The notes under the pieces: model-generated
The model's database searches: none
The model's input: only the letters and a program-made list of their open reading frames with translations
What the model was told of the DNA's origin: nothing
Assembly: GCA_005883885.1 (NCBI GenBank)
Contig: VAYF01000002.1
Coordinates: forward strand, 1-9,745
From: Actinomycetota bacterium
GTDB lineage: Bacteria > Actinomycetota > UBA4738 > HRBIN12
Direction: 5' to 3'
DNA: 9,745 nt
Translations under genes and position numbers: made by a program
Shown: positions 1 to 7,276 of the stretch, one piece after another
Layout: every line of letters starts with the position of its first letter
Position numbering within the stretch: position 1 is the first letter of the stretch

Positions 1-1164
<1,164 letters not shown>

Positions 1165-1170
1165 CAGCTT

Positions 1171-1178
1171 CCCTCTCC
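1171..1178 (-). promoter_or_regulatory. Shine-Dalgarno site of clpX
   Basis: GGAGAGGG on the minus strand, six bases before the clpX ATG. It supports that start and shows clpX is translated from a leadered mRNA, unlike several first genes of transcription units in this window. Confidence 0.75.
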
Positions 1179-1221
1179 GGAACGATCGACCGATCCCGTG
1201 AGCCCGATCGTGTCGCGGATA

Positions 1222-1860
1222 TTACGCCCCGTTGGGGCTCGTTGCTGCTAACTCCGGCGTGATCCCTCGGCGAGTGATGATCTCGTCGAGGATGCCGTAC
1301 TCGAGCGCCTCGTCGGCGGTGAGGATGAAGTCGCGATCGGTGTCCTTCTCGACCTTCTCGAGGGGCTGACCGGTGTGCTTCGCGATCAGGCTGTCGAGGA
1401 GCTTGCGGAGACGGATCATCTCTCGTGCCTGGATCTCGATGTCCACCGCCTGGCCCTGGGCTCCTCCGTGCGGCTGGTGAAGCAGGATGCGCGCGTTCGG
1501 CAGCGCGAACCGCTTCCCTTTCGAGCCGGCGAGCGCGAGCACCGCGGCCGCGGACGCCGCGAGGCCCATCACGATGGTGCTCACATCCGGCTTGATGTAC
1601 TGCATCGTGTCGTAGATGGCGAGCAACGCGCTCACGTCGCCACCGGGCGAGTTGATGTACAGGTTGATGTCCTTGTCCGGATCCTCGGACTCCAGGTGGA
1701 GCAGCTGCGCCATGATGAGGTTCCCGACGGCGTCGTCGATCGGCGTCCCCAGGAAGACGATCCGGTCCTTCAGCAAGCGCGAGTAGATGTCGAACGAACG
1801 TTCCCCGCGGCTGGTCTGCTCGACCACCACGGGCACCAGGTAATCCTGCACGGGTTCCAT
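1222..1860 (-). CDS. clpP: ATP-dependent Clp protease proteolytic subunit ClpP (ClpP2-like)
   Basis: Serine peptidase subunit that forms the heptameric rings of the Clp protease; partner of ClpX encoded just downstream. 212 residues, normal for the family. The catalytic triad is Ser103 in GLAASAAAV, His128 in LLHQPHGG and Asp177 in TDRDFILTADEA. The conserved NSPGGDV segment (oxyanion and substrate strand) is at 70-76. The SAAAV run after the catalytic Ser and the DTDRDxILTA stretch match what I recall of actinobacterial ClpP2, not ClpP1 (SMGEF). The start is the ATG whose A overlaps the tig TGA (TGATG), with AAGGAG eight bases upstream; the open frame continues further upstream only as a shadow inside tig. 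Translational coupling to tig is likely. Only one clpP lies here, although many Actinobacteria have a tandem clpP1-clpP2. Confidence 0.97.
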   Translation of the reverse strand: MEPVQDYLVPVVVEQTSRGERSFDIYSRLLKDRIVFLGTPIDDAVGNLIMAQLLHLESEDPDKDINLYINSPGGDVSALLAIYDTMQYIKPDVSTIVMGLAASAAAVLALAGSKGKRFALPNARILLHQPHGGAQGQAVDIEIQAREMIRLRKLLDSLIAKHTGQPLEKVEKDTDRDFILTADEALEYGILDEIITRRGITPELAATSPNGA

Positions 1861-3215
1861 CAGTCGGTCTCCTTCGCCTCTTCGGCTGGTTCCGCGGGCG
1901 TCGCGTTCACGGCCTCGGGGCTCTCGTCGGTGATATCGGCGTCTCGAACGAGGATGTCGAGCGCCTTGGTACGGATGATATCCCCGGCCAGCGTGACGAT
2001 CTGGCCGGTCCGGTCGAGCTGCTTGGCCAGCTCCTTCGGGTCGCGGTCGTATGCCCGTGCGAGAGAGCCGATCTCGGCGCCCAGCTCCTCCGCCGTCACC
2101 TCGAGTCCCTCGGCTCGGGCAACGGCCTCGAGCACGAGATCGGCCTTGATCGCGCGGACGGCATGGTCCCTGCTGTCGTCGTGGAGCCGGCCGCGGTCCC
2201 ACCCCTGCATCTCGAGCATCTGATCGAGCGTGAGCCCGTACCTGCCGGCGTTCTCCTCGGCGTGATGCACCCGGTGCGTGGTCTCGTCCTCGATCAGAGA
2301 GTCGGGGAGATCCACGTCGACGGTGTCCACCATGGCCTGGAGGACCCGGTCGCGGATCGCGCCTTCGACCTCCCGCTCCTTCACCTCACCGACCTTCTCT
2401 CGGAGGTCGGCACGGAGCGCGTCCATCGTGTCGAACTCCGACGCCGTCTTCGCGAAGGCGTCGTCCGTATCAGGAAGCTTCAGCGCCTTGACGTCTTTCA
2501 CGAGCACCTGGAACGAGGCGAGGCCCGCGAGCTCGTCGCCGACCCGCTCGGCCTCGAGCGTGTCGTCGAACCGAAGGATGTCGCCCGGCTTCGTACCGCT
2601 CAGCTCGACGTCCAGGCGCGCCCCGAACTCCCCTGAGCCGATCGCGTAGAGGTAGTCCTCACGGGTGAGACGCTCGAGCTCGATGCCGTCCTTCGTGACG
2701 GTGATGTTCACGGTCACGAAGTCGCCGTCGAGCGCGGCGCGGTCGACGGGCTCGAGCTCGGCGAATTGACGACACAGTCGCTCGACCCACGAGTCGACCT
2801 CTTCGTCGGAGACCTCCGTGGACGGTCTCGTGGCGCGGACGCCCTTGTAGTCATCTTCGCTCAGCTCGAGCCGCGGGCGGACCTCGACGATCGCGGTGAA
2901 GATGAAGGGTTTGCCGGGCTCCAGCTGTTCGACATCGACCTCGGGGTCGCCGATCGGAGCAAGGTCCTCGTCGCTGACCGCTGTTCGGAAATACGTTGGC
3001 ACGGAAGCGTTGACGAATTCCTCGAGGACCACGTCGTGGCCGACCTGCGCGTCGATGATGGGCTTGGGCGCCTTGCCGGGACGGAACCCGGGGATCTTCA
3101 CCTCACGCGCGATCGCGCGGTAGGTCTTGTCGAGATCCTTGTCGAACTGGTCGGACGGCACCTCGATCGTGAGCTTCACGGTGTGCTCCGCGGTGCGTTC
3201 GACGGTCGTCTGCAT
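1860..3215 (-). CDS. tig: Trigger factor, ribosome-associated chaperone and peptidyl-prolyl isomerase
   Basis: Binds the ribosome at the exit tunnel and shields nascent chains. 451 residues, the usual size. The N-terminal ribosome-binding domain (about 1-115) carries the signature GFRPGKAP at 43-50. A FKBP-like PPIase domain follows (roughly 155-245, with GSGEF and ELSGTKPGD). A long acidic/helical C-terminal chaperone domain ends in an Ala/Glu-rich tail. The start MQTTVERTAEHTV fits the family N-terminus; the frame stays open upstream for about 180 codons, but that part is the antisense of hisN. No clear Shine-Dalgarno precedes this ATG. A TAGCCT -10 candidate at 3227-3232 would give a leader of about five bases. 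Its TGA overlaps the clpP ATG. Head of the tig-clpP-clpX operon. Confidence 0.96.
   Translation of the reverse strand: MQTTVERTAEHTVKLTIEVPSDQFDKDLDKTYRAIAREVKIPGFRPGKAPKPIIDAQVGHDVVLEEFVNASVPTYFRTAVSDEDLAPIGDPEVDVEQLEPGKPFIFTAIVEVRPRLELSEDDYKGVRATRPSTEVSDEEVDSWVERLCRQFAELEPVDRAALDGDFVTVNITVTKDGIELERLTREDYLYAIGSGEFGARLDVELSGTKPGDILRFDDTLEAERVGDELAGLASFQVLVKDVKALKLPDTDDAFAKTASEFDTMDALRADLREKVGEVKEREVEGAIRDRVLQAMVDTVDVDLPDSLIEDETTHRVHHAEENAGRYGLTLDQMLEMQGWDRGRLHDDSRDHAVRAIKADLVLEAVARAEGLEVTAEELGAEIGSLARAYDRDPKELAKQLDRTGQIVTLAGDIIRTKALDILVRDADITDESPEAVNATPAEPAEEAKETD
1869..1874 (-). promoter_or_regulatory. Shine-Dalgarno site of clpP
   Basis: AAGGAG on the minus strand within the last codons of tig, eight bases before the clpP ATG. 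It decides the clpP start against the much longer open frame upstream. Confidence 0.75.
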
Positions 3216-3226
3216 GGCTGTGACCA

Positions 3227-3232
3227 AGGCTA
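3227..3232 (-). promoter_or_regulatory. Candidate -10 element of the tig-clpP-clpX operon
   Basis: TAGCCT on the minus strand, 11 bases before the tig ATG. It fits the TANNNT -10 pattern and would start transcription about five bases before the ATG. No good -35 is visible; the region where one would sit overlaps the palindrome at 3245-3263. Position is inferred only. Confidence 0.4.
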
Positions 3233-3244
3233 CCCGAGATCCCC

Positions 3245-3263
3245 GGTCACGACCGTTGTGACC
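3245..3263. promoter_or_regulatory. Palindrome between tig and hisN, possible operator
   Basis: GGTCAC and GTGACC arms around seven bases; eight of nine base pairs match across the 19-bp site. A third GGTCAC half-site (minus strand) lies at 3220-3225. The palindrome covers the expected -35 regions of both divergent promoters (tig and hisN), which is where a repressor or activator would bind. The regulator is unknown. Confidence 0.4.
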
Positions 3264-3269
3264 TGCAGG

Positions 3270-3275
3270 TAGGCT
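3270..3275 (+). promoter_or_regulatory. -10 element of hisN (leaderless or nearly so)
   Basis: TAGGCT seven bases before the hisN GTG. This spacing puts the transcription start at the start codon or one base before it, and there is no Shine-Dalgarno sequence. The -35 position has no consensus and overlaps the palindrome. Confidence 0.5.
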
Positions 3276-3282
3276 GCGGCGC

Positions 3283-4050
3283 GTGTACGAGCACGAGCGG
3301 GCCTCGGCGATCGGATGGGCCGACCGTGCCGCCGAGATCGCGATGGGGTTGTTCCGCGGCGACGGTCTCGAGATCCGCCGCAAGGCGGACATGACCCTCG
3401 TGACGCAGGCCGATACGTCGGTCGAGCGGATGCTCCGCGAACAGATCGAGGCTGCCTTCCCCGAGGACGCGATCCTCGGTGAAGAGGAGGGAGGTACGCA
3501 CGATCCGTCGGGGCGCGTGTGGATCGTGGACCCGATCGACGGCACGGCGAACTTCGCCCGCGGCGTGCAGGTGTGGGCGACGCTGATCGCCCTGCAGATC
3601 GACGGCGAGGGTGCCCTCGGTGTGGTCAACGCCCCCGCGCTGGGTGAGCGGTACGTCGCGGTCCGAGGCGAGGGGGCGACGATGAACGGCAGCCCGATCC
3701 ACGTGAGCGACGTCGCGGAGGTCCAGGACGCGCACATGCTCTTCCAGGAGCTCGACACCCTGCTCGCAGGGGCCTATTCGGCTGCGACGCAGGCCCTGAT
3801 CGCCGACTGCTGGCGCCCTCGGGGGTTCGGCGACTTCTGGGCGCACATGCTGGTGGCGCGAGGCTCGGCCGAGGCGATGCTGGAGCCCCGGCTGGCGACC
3901 TGGGACCTCGCGGCACCCCAGGTCGTGATCGCGGAAGCGGGCGGCCGGTGCACGACCTTCGAGGGCGGACCGCTCGGGCATGGGCGGAGCATGCTCGCGA
4001 CCAACGGGCTCGTGCACGACGAGGTGCTGGCGCGGCTCGCTGGCCCGTGA
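3283..4050 (+). CDS. hisN: Histidinol-phosphatase, inositol monophosphatase family (HisN type)
   Basis: Metal-dependent phosphatase, predicted to convert L-histidinol phosphate to L-histidinol, the penultimate step of histidine synthesis. 255 residues. Family motifs: GEEEGG at 66-71 (Glu67), WIVDPIDGTANF at 80-91 (Asp83, Asp86) and WDLAAP at 207-212 (Asp208), which together supply the Mg ligands. AEAGG follows the last one. The GFGDFWAHMLVARG stretch, APALGERY and the C-terminal LATNGLVHDEVLARL resemble the mycobacterial HisN as I remember it more closely than general inositol monophosphatases, hence the specific call. Starts with GTG directly behind a -10 box, so probably leaderless. It is divergent from tig and ends four bases from the convergent cyclodeaminase gene. 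No other histidine genes are in the window. A general inositol-phosphatase role cannot be excluded. Confidence 0.87.
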   Translation: MYEHERASAIGWADRAAEIAMGLFRGDGLEIRRKADMTLVTQADTSVERMLREQIEAAFPEDAILGEEEGGTHDPSGRVWIVDPIDGTANFARGVQVWATLIALQIDGEGALGVVNAPALGERYVAVRGEGATMNGSPIHVSDVAEVQDAHMLFQELDTLLAGAYSAATQALIADCWRPRGFGDFWAHMLVARGSAEAMLEPRLATWDLAAPQVVIAEAGGRCTTFEGGPLGHGRSMLATNGLVHDEVLARLAGP

Positions 4051-4054
4051 CCCC

Positions 4055-5005
4055 TCAGAGCGGGAACCACTCGCCCGCGTCCGCCGGGACGTTCGCCAGC
4101 ACCGCGTTCGCTGCCGAGACATCCTGTACGCCGACACCGGTGAGATCGATCACGGTCAACTGATCGTCGTTCGTGCGCCCGGGCTCTTTCCCCGCGCAGA
4201 TCCTGCCGACCTCGACCGCGCGATCCGCCAGCTCGGGTGCGTGTTGCAGCTCGCCCAGCCGGAGGCATTGCTCGAGCGCGTCGACCACGACCAGGTCGGC
4301 GGCTCGGAGCAGCTCGGGATCGAGCTCTTGCTTCCCAACGCCATCCGATCCAAGGGCCGTTACGTGCGCCCCCGGGCGCACGTGGTCGGCCATGAGGATC
4401 GGCTCCCGTGACGCCGTGCAGGTGATGATGACGTCGGCGGCGCGCGTGGCCTCCGCGACGGTGGCGGCGACGACGCCGCCGACGTCGGAGGCCGCGCGCG
4501 CCGCCCGCTCGGGGTCGCGCCCCCAGACCCGGATCTCGCGCGGCCCCGGCCGGACGACCCGCAGCGCTTCGACCTGCTTGCGCGCCTGAACGCCGGTGCC
4601 GATCACGGCCACGACGTCCACTCGCTCCGGCGCCAGCCACCGCGCAGCGACCCCGCCGGCCGCCCCCGTTCGCTGGTCCGTCACGAACCCACCGTCCAGC
4701 AAGAACGCGATGGGCGCGCCGGTCCGGGCATCGAAGACGATCACCAGCCCGTCGAGCGCCGGCGGGTCGACGCGGGAGAAGCCGCTCGACACCTTCACGG
4801 CGTAGGTCGGAGCACCGTGCAGATGCCCCGCCTTCACGTGGATCTCGCCCCCGGCCTCGGGAACGTCGAGGTGGATCATATCCGGGAGCTCGGCCGCACC
4901 GCTCGAGTACGCGACGAACGCGGCCTCGACCGCATCGATGCAGGCCGACATCGGGAGCGCCGCGCGGACGTCGTCTTCGCGCAGGAGCCGGACGATCGGG
5001 GTCAT
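4055..5005 (-). CDS. Ornithine cyclodeaminase / mu-crystallin family NAD(P)-dependent enzyme
   Basis: Cytoplasmic Rossmann-fold enzyme. Known members deaminate ornithine to proline, reduce cyclic or linear imino acids, act as alanine dehydrogenase, or make siderophore precursors; the substrate here cannot be told from sequence. 316 residues, typical length. The substrate-site Lys71 is in YAVKVSSGF and Arg112 in TDQRTGAAGG. The dinucleotide loop is AVIGTGVQA (133-141), and Asp221 lies in GSDGVGKQEL, the position of the general base in ornithine cyclodeaminase. All expected catalytic residues are present, so it should be active. The start is the ATG at 5005, giving the usual MTPIVRLLREDDV N-terminus; the 46-codon upstream extension runs into the divergent gene. 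Divergent from a broken aminotransferase and a TetR gene, which suggests a small amino-acid module; the link is inference. Confidence 0.92.
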   Translation of the reverse strand: MTPIVRLLREDDVRAALPMSACIDAVEAAFVAYSSGAAELPDMIHLDVPEAGGEIHVKAGHLHGAPTYAVKVSSGFSRVDPPALDGLVIVFDARTGAPIAFLLDGGFVTDQRTGAAGGVAARWLAPERVDVVAVIGTGVQARKQVEALRVVRPGPREIRVWGRDPERAARAASDVGGVVAATVAEATRAADVIITCTASREPILMADHVRPGAHVTALGSDGVGKQELDPELLRAADLVVVDALEQCLRLGELQHAPELADRAVEVGRICAGKEPGRTNDDQLTVIDLTGVGVQDVSAANAVLANVPADAGEWFPL

Positions 5006-5038
5006 CGCTGCGGGAGCCTCGCGCGCGGGTGGCCTTTG

Positions 5039-5089
5039 GTCAACCCGGCCGGGCTTGGCGGCTCTCACCGCTCGCGCTAGCGTCAACCC
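5039..5089. promoter_or_regulatory. Regulatory region between the cyclodeaminase and aminotransferase genes
   Basis: Contains an exact 10-bp palindrome CCCGGCCGGG (5044-5053), an exact 8-bp palindrome CGCTAGCG (5075-5082) over the -10 box, and a direct repeat GTCAACCC at 5039-5046 and 5082-5089 (43 bp apart, about four helical turns). These are candidate operators; the TetR protein encoded downstream is the obvious candidate ligand. GC-rich palindromes arise easily by chance in this composition. Confidence 0.3.
5055..5083 (+). promoter_or_regulatory. Promoter of the aminotransferase-tetR unit, leaderless
   Basis: TTGGCG (5055-5060), a 17-base spacer, then TAGCGT (5078-5083), ending six bases before the ATG at 5090. 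Both boxes and the spacer fit a housekeeping sigma promoter, and the transcript should begin at the A of the ATG. No Shine-Dalgarno precedes the ATG. This is the best-formed promoter in the window. Confidence 0.6.
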
Positions 5090-6126
5090 ATGACGCATAT
5101 CGACGCCTTCGAGATGGAGCGCTACCAGTCGCTCTACTGGCACCTCGTCGACTACGACCTTTCGGAATCCGGCGTCACGCCGCTGACGATCCGTGAGCTG
5201 TTGGGGCCGGATGCCGACCCCGAGTTCTTCCTCCAGCAGGCCCTCGGCTATCCGTTGTCCGAAGGGTCGTACGAGACCCGCGCGAACATCGCCCAGTGGT
5301 ACCCCGAGTGCGCGCCGGAGAACGTGACGCTCATGAACGGCGGATCCGAAGCCAACCTGCTCTCGCTCTGGTCCCTCCTCGGGCCCCGCGACCGGCTCGC
5401 CTTCATGCTGCCCAACTACTGCCAGGGTCTCGGCCTCGGTCCGTTCTTCGGCGGGGGCGTCGACGCCTTCAAGCTGAAGCTCCGCGACGGCCGTTGGTCC
5501 CTGGACGTCGAGGGGCTCGACCGGGCCGTCGGCAAGCGAACGTCCGTGATCATGGTGTGCAACCCGAACAACCCGACCGGCGCCGTGCTGACCGAGGGCG
5601 AGATGCAGGCCGTGATCGACGTCGCCGCCCGAGCCGGCGCGTGGATCGTTGCGGACGAGATCTACCGGGGCGCCGAGCTGGAGACCGACGTCGCCCGATC
5701 GCGAAGATATGGGCCCGCCACGACTACACGACGCTCACCCCGGGGATCGTGGGCGACCGCCTCGCCGCGATCGCGATGCGGCCCGACGTCCGCGAGACCC
5801 TCCTCGGGCGGACACGGTCGATCGTGCGGGCGAACCTCCCCCGACTCGAGGCCTGGATCGAGACCCATCCGTACTTCCGGTACGTGCGGCCGGCCGCGGG
5901 CGCGATCGCGTATGTCGGCTACGACCTCCCCATCCGATCGCCTGCGCTCGTCGAGCGGATCCGTACCGAACAGAGCGTGCTCCTCGTGCCGGGCGCGATG
6001 TTCGGTGTCAAGAGAGGGATCCGCTTCGGGTTCGGCTACGACATCGAATACACGATGAAGGGTCTCGCCAGGGTCGACGACACGCTCGCCGACGTCCTGT
6101 CGTCGACGGCCACGCATGAGGCCTGA
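5090..6126 (+). pseudogene. Class I/II PLP-dependent aminotransferase, frameshifted and missing the PLP-lysine segment
   Basis: Fold type I aminotransferase broken near 5690-5705. The first part (residues 1 to about 202) has GGSEANL, the PLP-contacting NPNNPTG (158-164) and ADEIYRG (188-194, Asp189, Tyr192). After GAELETDVA, coding quality jumps to the frame one base back, which reads PIAKIWARHDYTTLTPG and continues as a normal C-terminal domain to the TGA at 6124-6126. In this fold the Schiff-base lysine (an SK..G..G.R motif) lies about 30 residues after the DEIY motif and before the 'IAKIW' helix. That stretch, about 35-40 residues, is absent from all frames. Joined parts total about 343 residues, against the 375-390 I would expect. 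So a deletion of roughly 110 bases, not a multiple of three, best explains it. As written, the first frame runs on with an Arg/Ser-rich tail to a stop at 6056-6058. The N-terminus resembles capreomycidine-synthase-like aminotransferases only loosely; the substrate is unknown. An assembly error is the main alternative. Confidence 0.85.
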
Positions 6127-6793
6127 CGCGACCACCCGCAAGCGCAGCCCTCGCGCCGAGGCCAAGCGCGAGCTGATCGTCGGGTGCGCGATCCGCCATT
6201 TCGCCGAGGAGGGCCTGCAGGGCGCGCGGATCGAGGACATGGCTATCGAGCTCGGGATCGCGAAAGGCTCGATCTTCCAGCACTACGGTTCGAAGGCCGG
6301 CCTGTTCCTCGCGTGCTACAAGCGCGCCGTCGCCGCGCTCCCCACGTGGCTCGACGCTCCGGACGAGATCCAGGCGGCGGGGTTCTTCGCGGTCGTGCGC
6401 TACTGGTTGGATCGGACGGAGCATTACGTCGAAGAGGACCGCATCCCCTACCGCGTGGTCCTGATCGGCAACTACAGCACCGACCTCGAGCTCCGGCGCG
6501 ACATCAACCGATGGCTCGTGAGCGAGGATCCGTACGGCACGCTCGAGTTCGTCGAATGGGGGCAGGGGCGCGGCGAGGTGCGCACGGACGTCGACCTCGA
6601 GACGATCGTCTCCCTGGTGGATTGGCTCTCGGGGGCGATCCAGGACGCGCTCGTCAGCGAGGAGCTCGATCCCGGCCTCTTCCACCGGTGGCGGAACCAA
6701 CCCGAACGCCAGCGGATGCGGGTGGATCACTTCGGCGCGCTGCTCCAGAGCGCGATCGGAACCGCGGGAACCGTTACGCCGTCCGGCGCATGA
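6116..6793 (+). CDS. TetR/AcrR family transcriptional regulator
   Basis: 225-residue one-component regulator. The N-terminal DNA-binding domain spans about residues 16-64: helix AIRHFAEEG, then the helix-turn-helix ARIEDMAIELGIAKGSIFQHY (recognition part 48-57) and GSKAGLF. The C-terminal half is a divergent ligand-binding domain rich in Trp, Tyr and acidic residues; the ligand is not predictable. The ATG overlaps the original end of the aminotransferase gene by 11 bases and has no clear Shine-Dalgarno sequence, so translation was probably coupled to that gene. With the aminotransferase frameshifted, ribosomes should now stop at 6058, 57 bases short of this ATG, which may lower its expression. 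A likely target is the palindrome-bearing region at 5039-5089. Its 3' end overlaps the convergent next gene by 20 bases. Confidence 0.93.
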   Translation: MRPDATTRKRSPRAEAKRELIVGCAIRHFAEEGLQGARIEDMAIELGIAKGSIFQHYGSKAGLFLACYKRAVAALPTWLDAPDEIQAAGFFAVVRYWLDRTEHYVEEDRIPYRVVLIGNYSTDLELRRDINRWLVSEDPYGTLEFVEWGQGRGEVRTDVDLETIVSLVDWLSGAIQDALVSEELDPGLFHRWRNQPERQRMRVDHFGALLQSAIGTAGTVTPSGA

Positions 6794-7235
6794 GCGCCGC
6801 CTCGGCGTCGCCCTCCGTCACGACACGCCGTCGATAGTTCCAGAGCGCGAACCGGTCGCACGCGGTCTCCGCGGCCGACTTCTTGCCGAGCCGCTCCCGC
6901 AGGTACCAATGCATCCACTCGTGCAGGTACAGGAACCGGAGCACCTCGCGTTCGGTCCGGAAAGTGACGCCTTCGGTCAGCCAGATGAACTTCAGGCCCT
7001 TGCCCGGCCGTCGCCGTGCCCCGTACGGGACCACCTCGCCGAACGGCAGGAACGGCTCGGGGACCTGCAGGGTGATCGTCCGCTCCGTGAAGTCCGTCCA
7101 GGCGGACAGGTGCGGGCGCTGCCGGTAGCGGAGCAGCTTCACCTCGATCGCATACCGGTGGGCGTCGGGCAGCCCGGCCAGGGCGCGACGGACGCGCTCG
7201 ACGGGGAGCTCCGGGCAACTCGACCGAACCCTCAT
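6774..7235 (-). CDS. Small HEXXH zinc-metallopeptidase-like protein, function unknown
   Basis: 153 residues with no signal peptide or membrane segment. It carries HEWMH at 105-109 inside a helix (FLYLHEWMHWYLRERLG), followed 13 residues later by ETACDRFAL (Glu123, Asp127). A HEXXH plus a downstream Glu/Asp is the layout of minimal zincins such as the SprT-like, ImmA/IrrE-like and WSS1-like groups. I do not recognise the specific family. The N-terminal half predicts mixed alpha/beta (YAIEVKLLRYR, RTITLQVPEP), typical of a small core before the active-site helix. The C-terminus is short and Arg-rich. The start is the ATG with TACCCT nine bases upstream, which would give a leader of about three bases. 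Divergent from azlC, 41 bp apart. Proteolysis is inferred from the motif; a metal-binding but non-proteolytic role is possible. Confidence 0.8.
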   Translation of the reverse strand: MRVRSSCPELPVERVRRALAGLPDAHRYAIEVKLLRYRQRPHLSAWTDFTERTITLQVPEPFLPFGEVVPYGARRRPGKGLKFIWLTEGVTFRTEREVLRFLYLHEWMHWYLRERLGKKSAAETACDRFALWNYRRRVVTEGDAEAALMRRTA

Positions 7236-7244
7236 GGCGCCAAC

Positions 7245-7250
7245 AGGGTA
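7245..7250 (-). promoter_or_regulatory. Candidate -10 element of the HEXXH protein gene
   Basis: TACCCT on the minus strand, nine bases before the ATG at 7235. It would start the transcript about three bases before the start codon. No -35 consensus is seen. Confidence 0.35.
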
Positions 7251-7264
7251 CGAGCGACCGTCGA

Positions 7265-7270
7265 TAGCAT
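7265..7270 (+). promoter_or_regulatory. -10 element of azlC, leaderless
   Basis: TAGCAT ending exactly six bases before the azlC ATG, so the mRNA should start at the A of ATG. There is no Shine-Dalgarno sequence and the -35 is not recognisable. Confidence 0.5.
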
Positions 7271-7276
7271 CGGCGG

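Noticed and set aside
1182..1211. Inverted repeat ACGATCG/CGATCGT between clpP and clpX as a terminator or operator
   Set aside because: The arms are built on the self-complementary CGATCG, common at this GC content; the loop is 16 bases and no T-run follows.
1375..3272. Plus-strand open frames opposite clpP and tig
   Set aside because: High GC keeps antisense frames open. The translations are rich in Arg, Val, Leu and Asp with no recognisable domain, and no promoter or ribosome binding site precedes them.
3216..3758. N-terminal extension of trigger factor reaching 3758
   Set aside because: The frame is open only because it is antisense to hisN; the canonical trigger factor N-terminus begins at the ATG at 3215.
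3247..4640. Minus-strand Arg-rich open frames opposite hisN and in another frame of the cyclodeaminase
   Set aside because: Arg/Ala/Gly-rich shadows; hisN and the cyclodeaminase on these stretches have complete family motifs.
5701..5712. Lysine in IAKIW as the PLP lysine
   Set aside because: It lacks the SK..G..G.R context, and homologous aminotransferases as I know them have this helix after the PLP lysine segment.
5680..5720. Programmed -1 ribosomal frameshift joining the aminotransferase halves
   Set aside because: No slippery heptamer or downstream hairpin is visible, and shifting frame would not restore the missing PLP-lysine segment.
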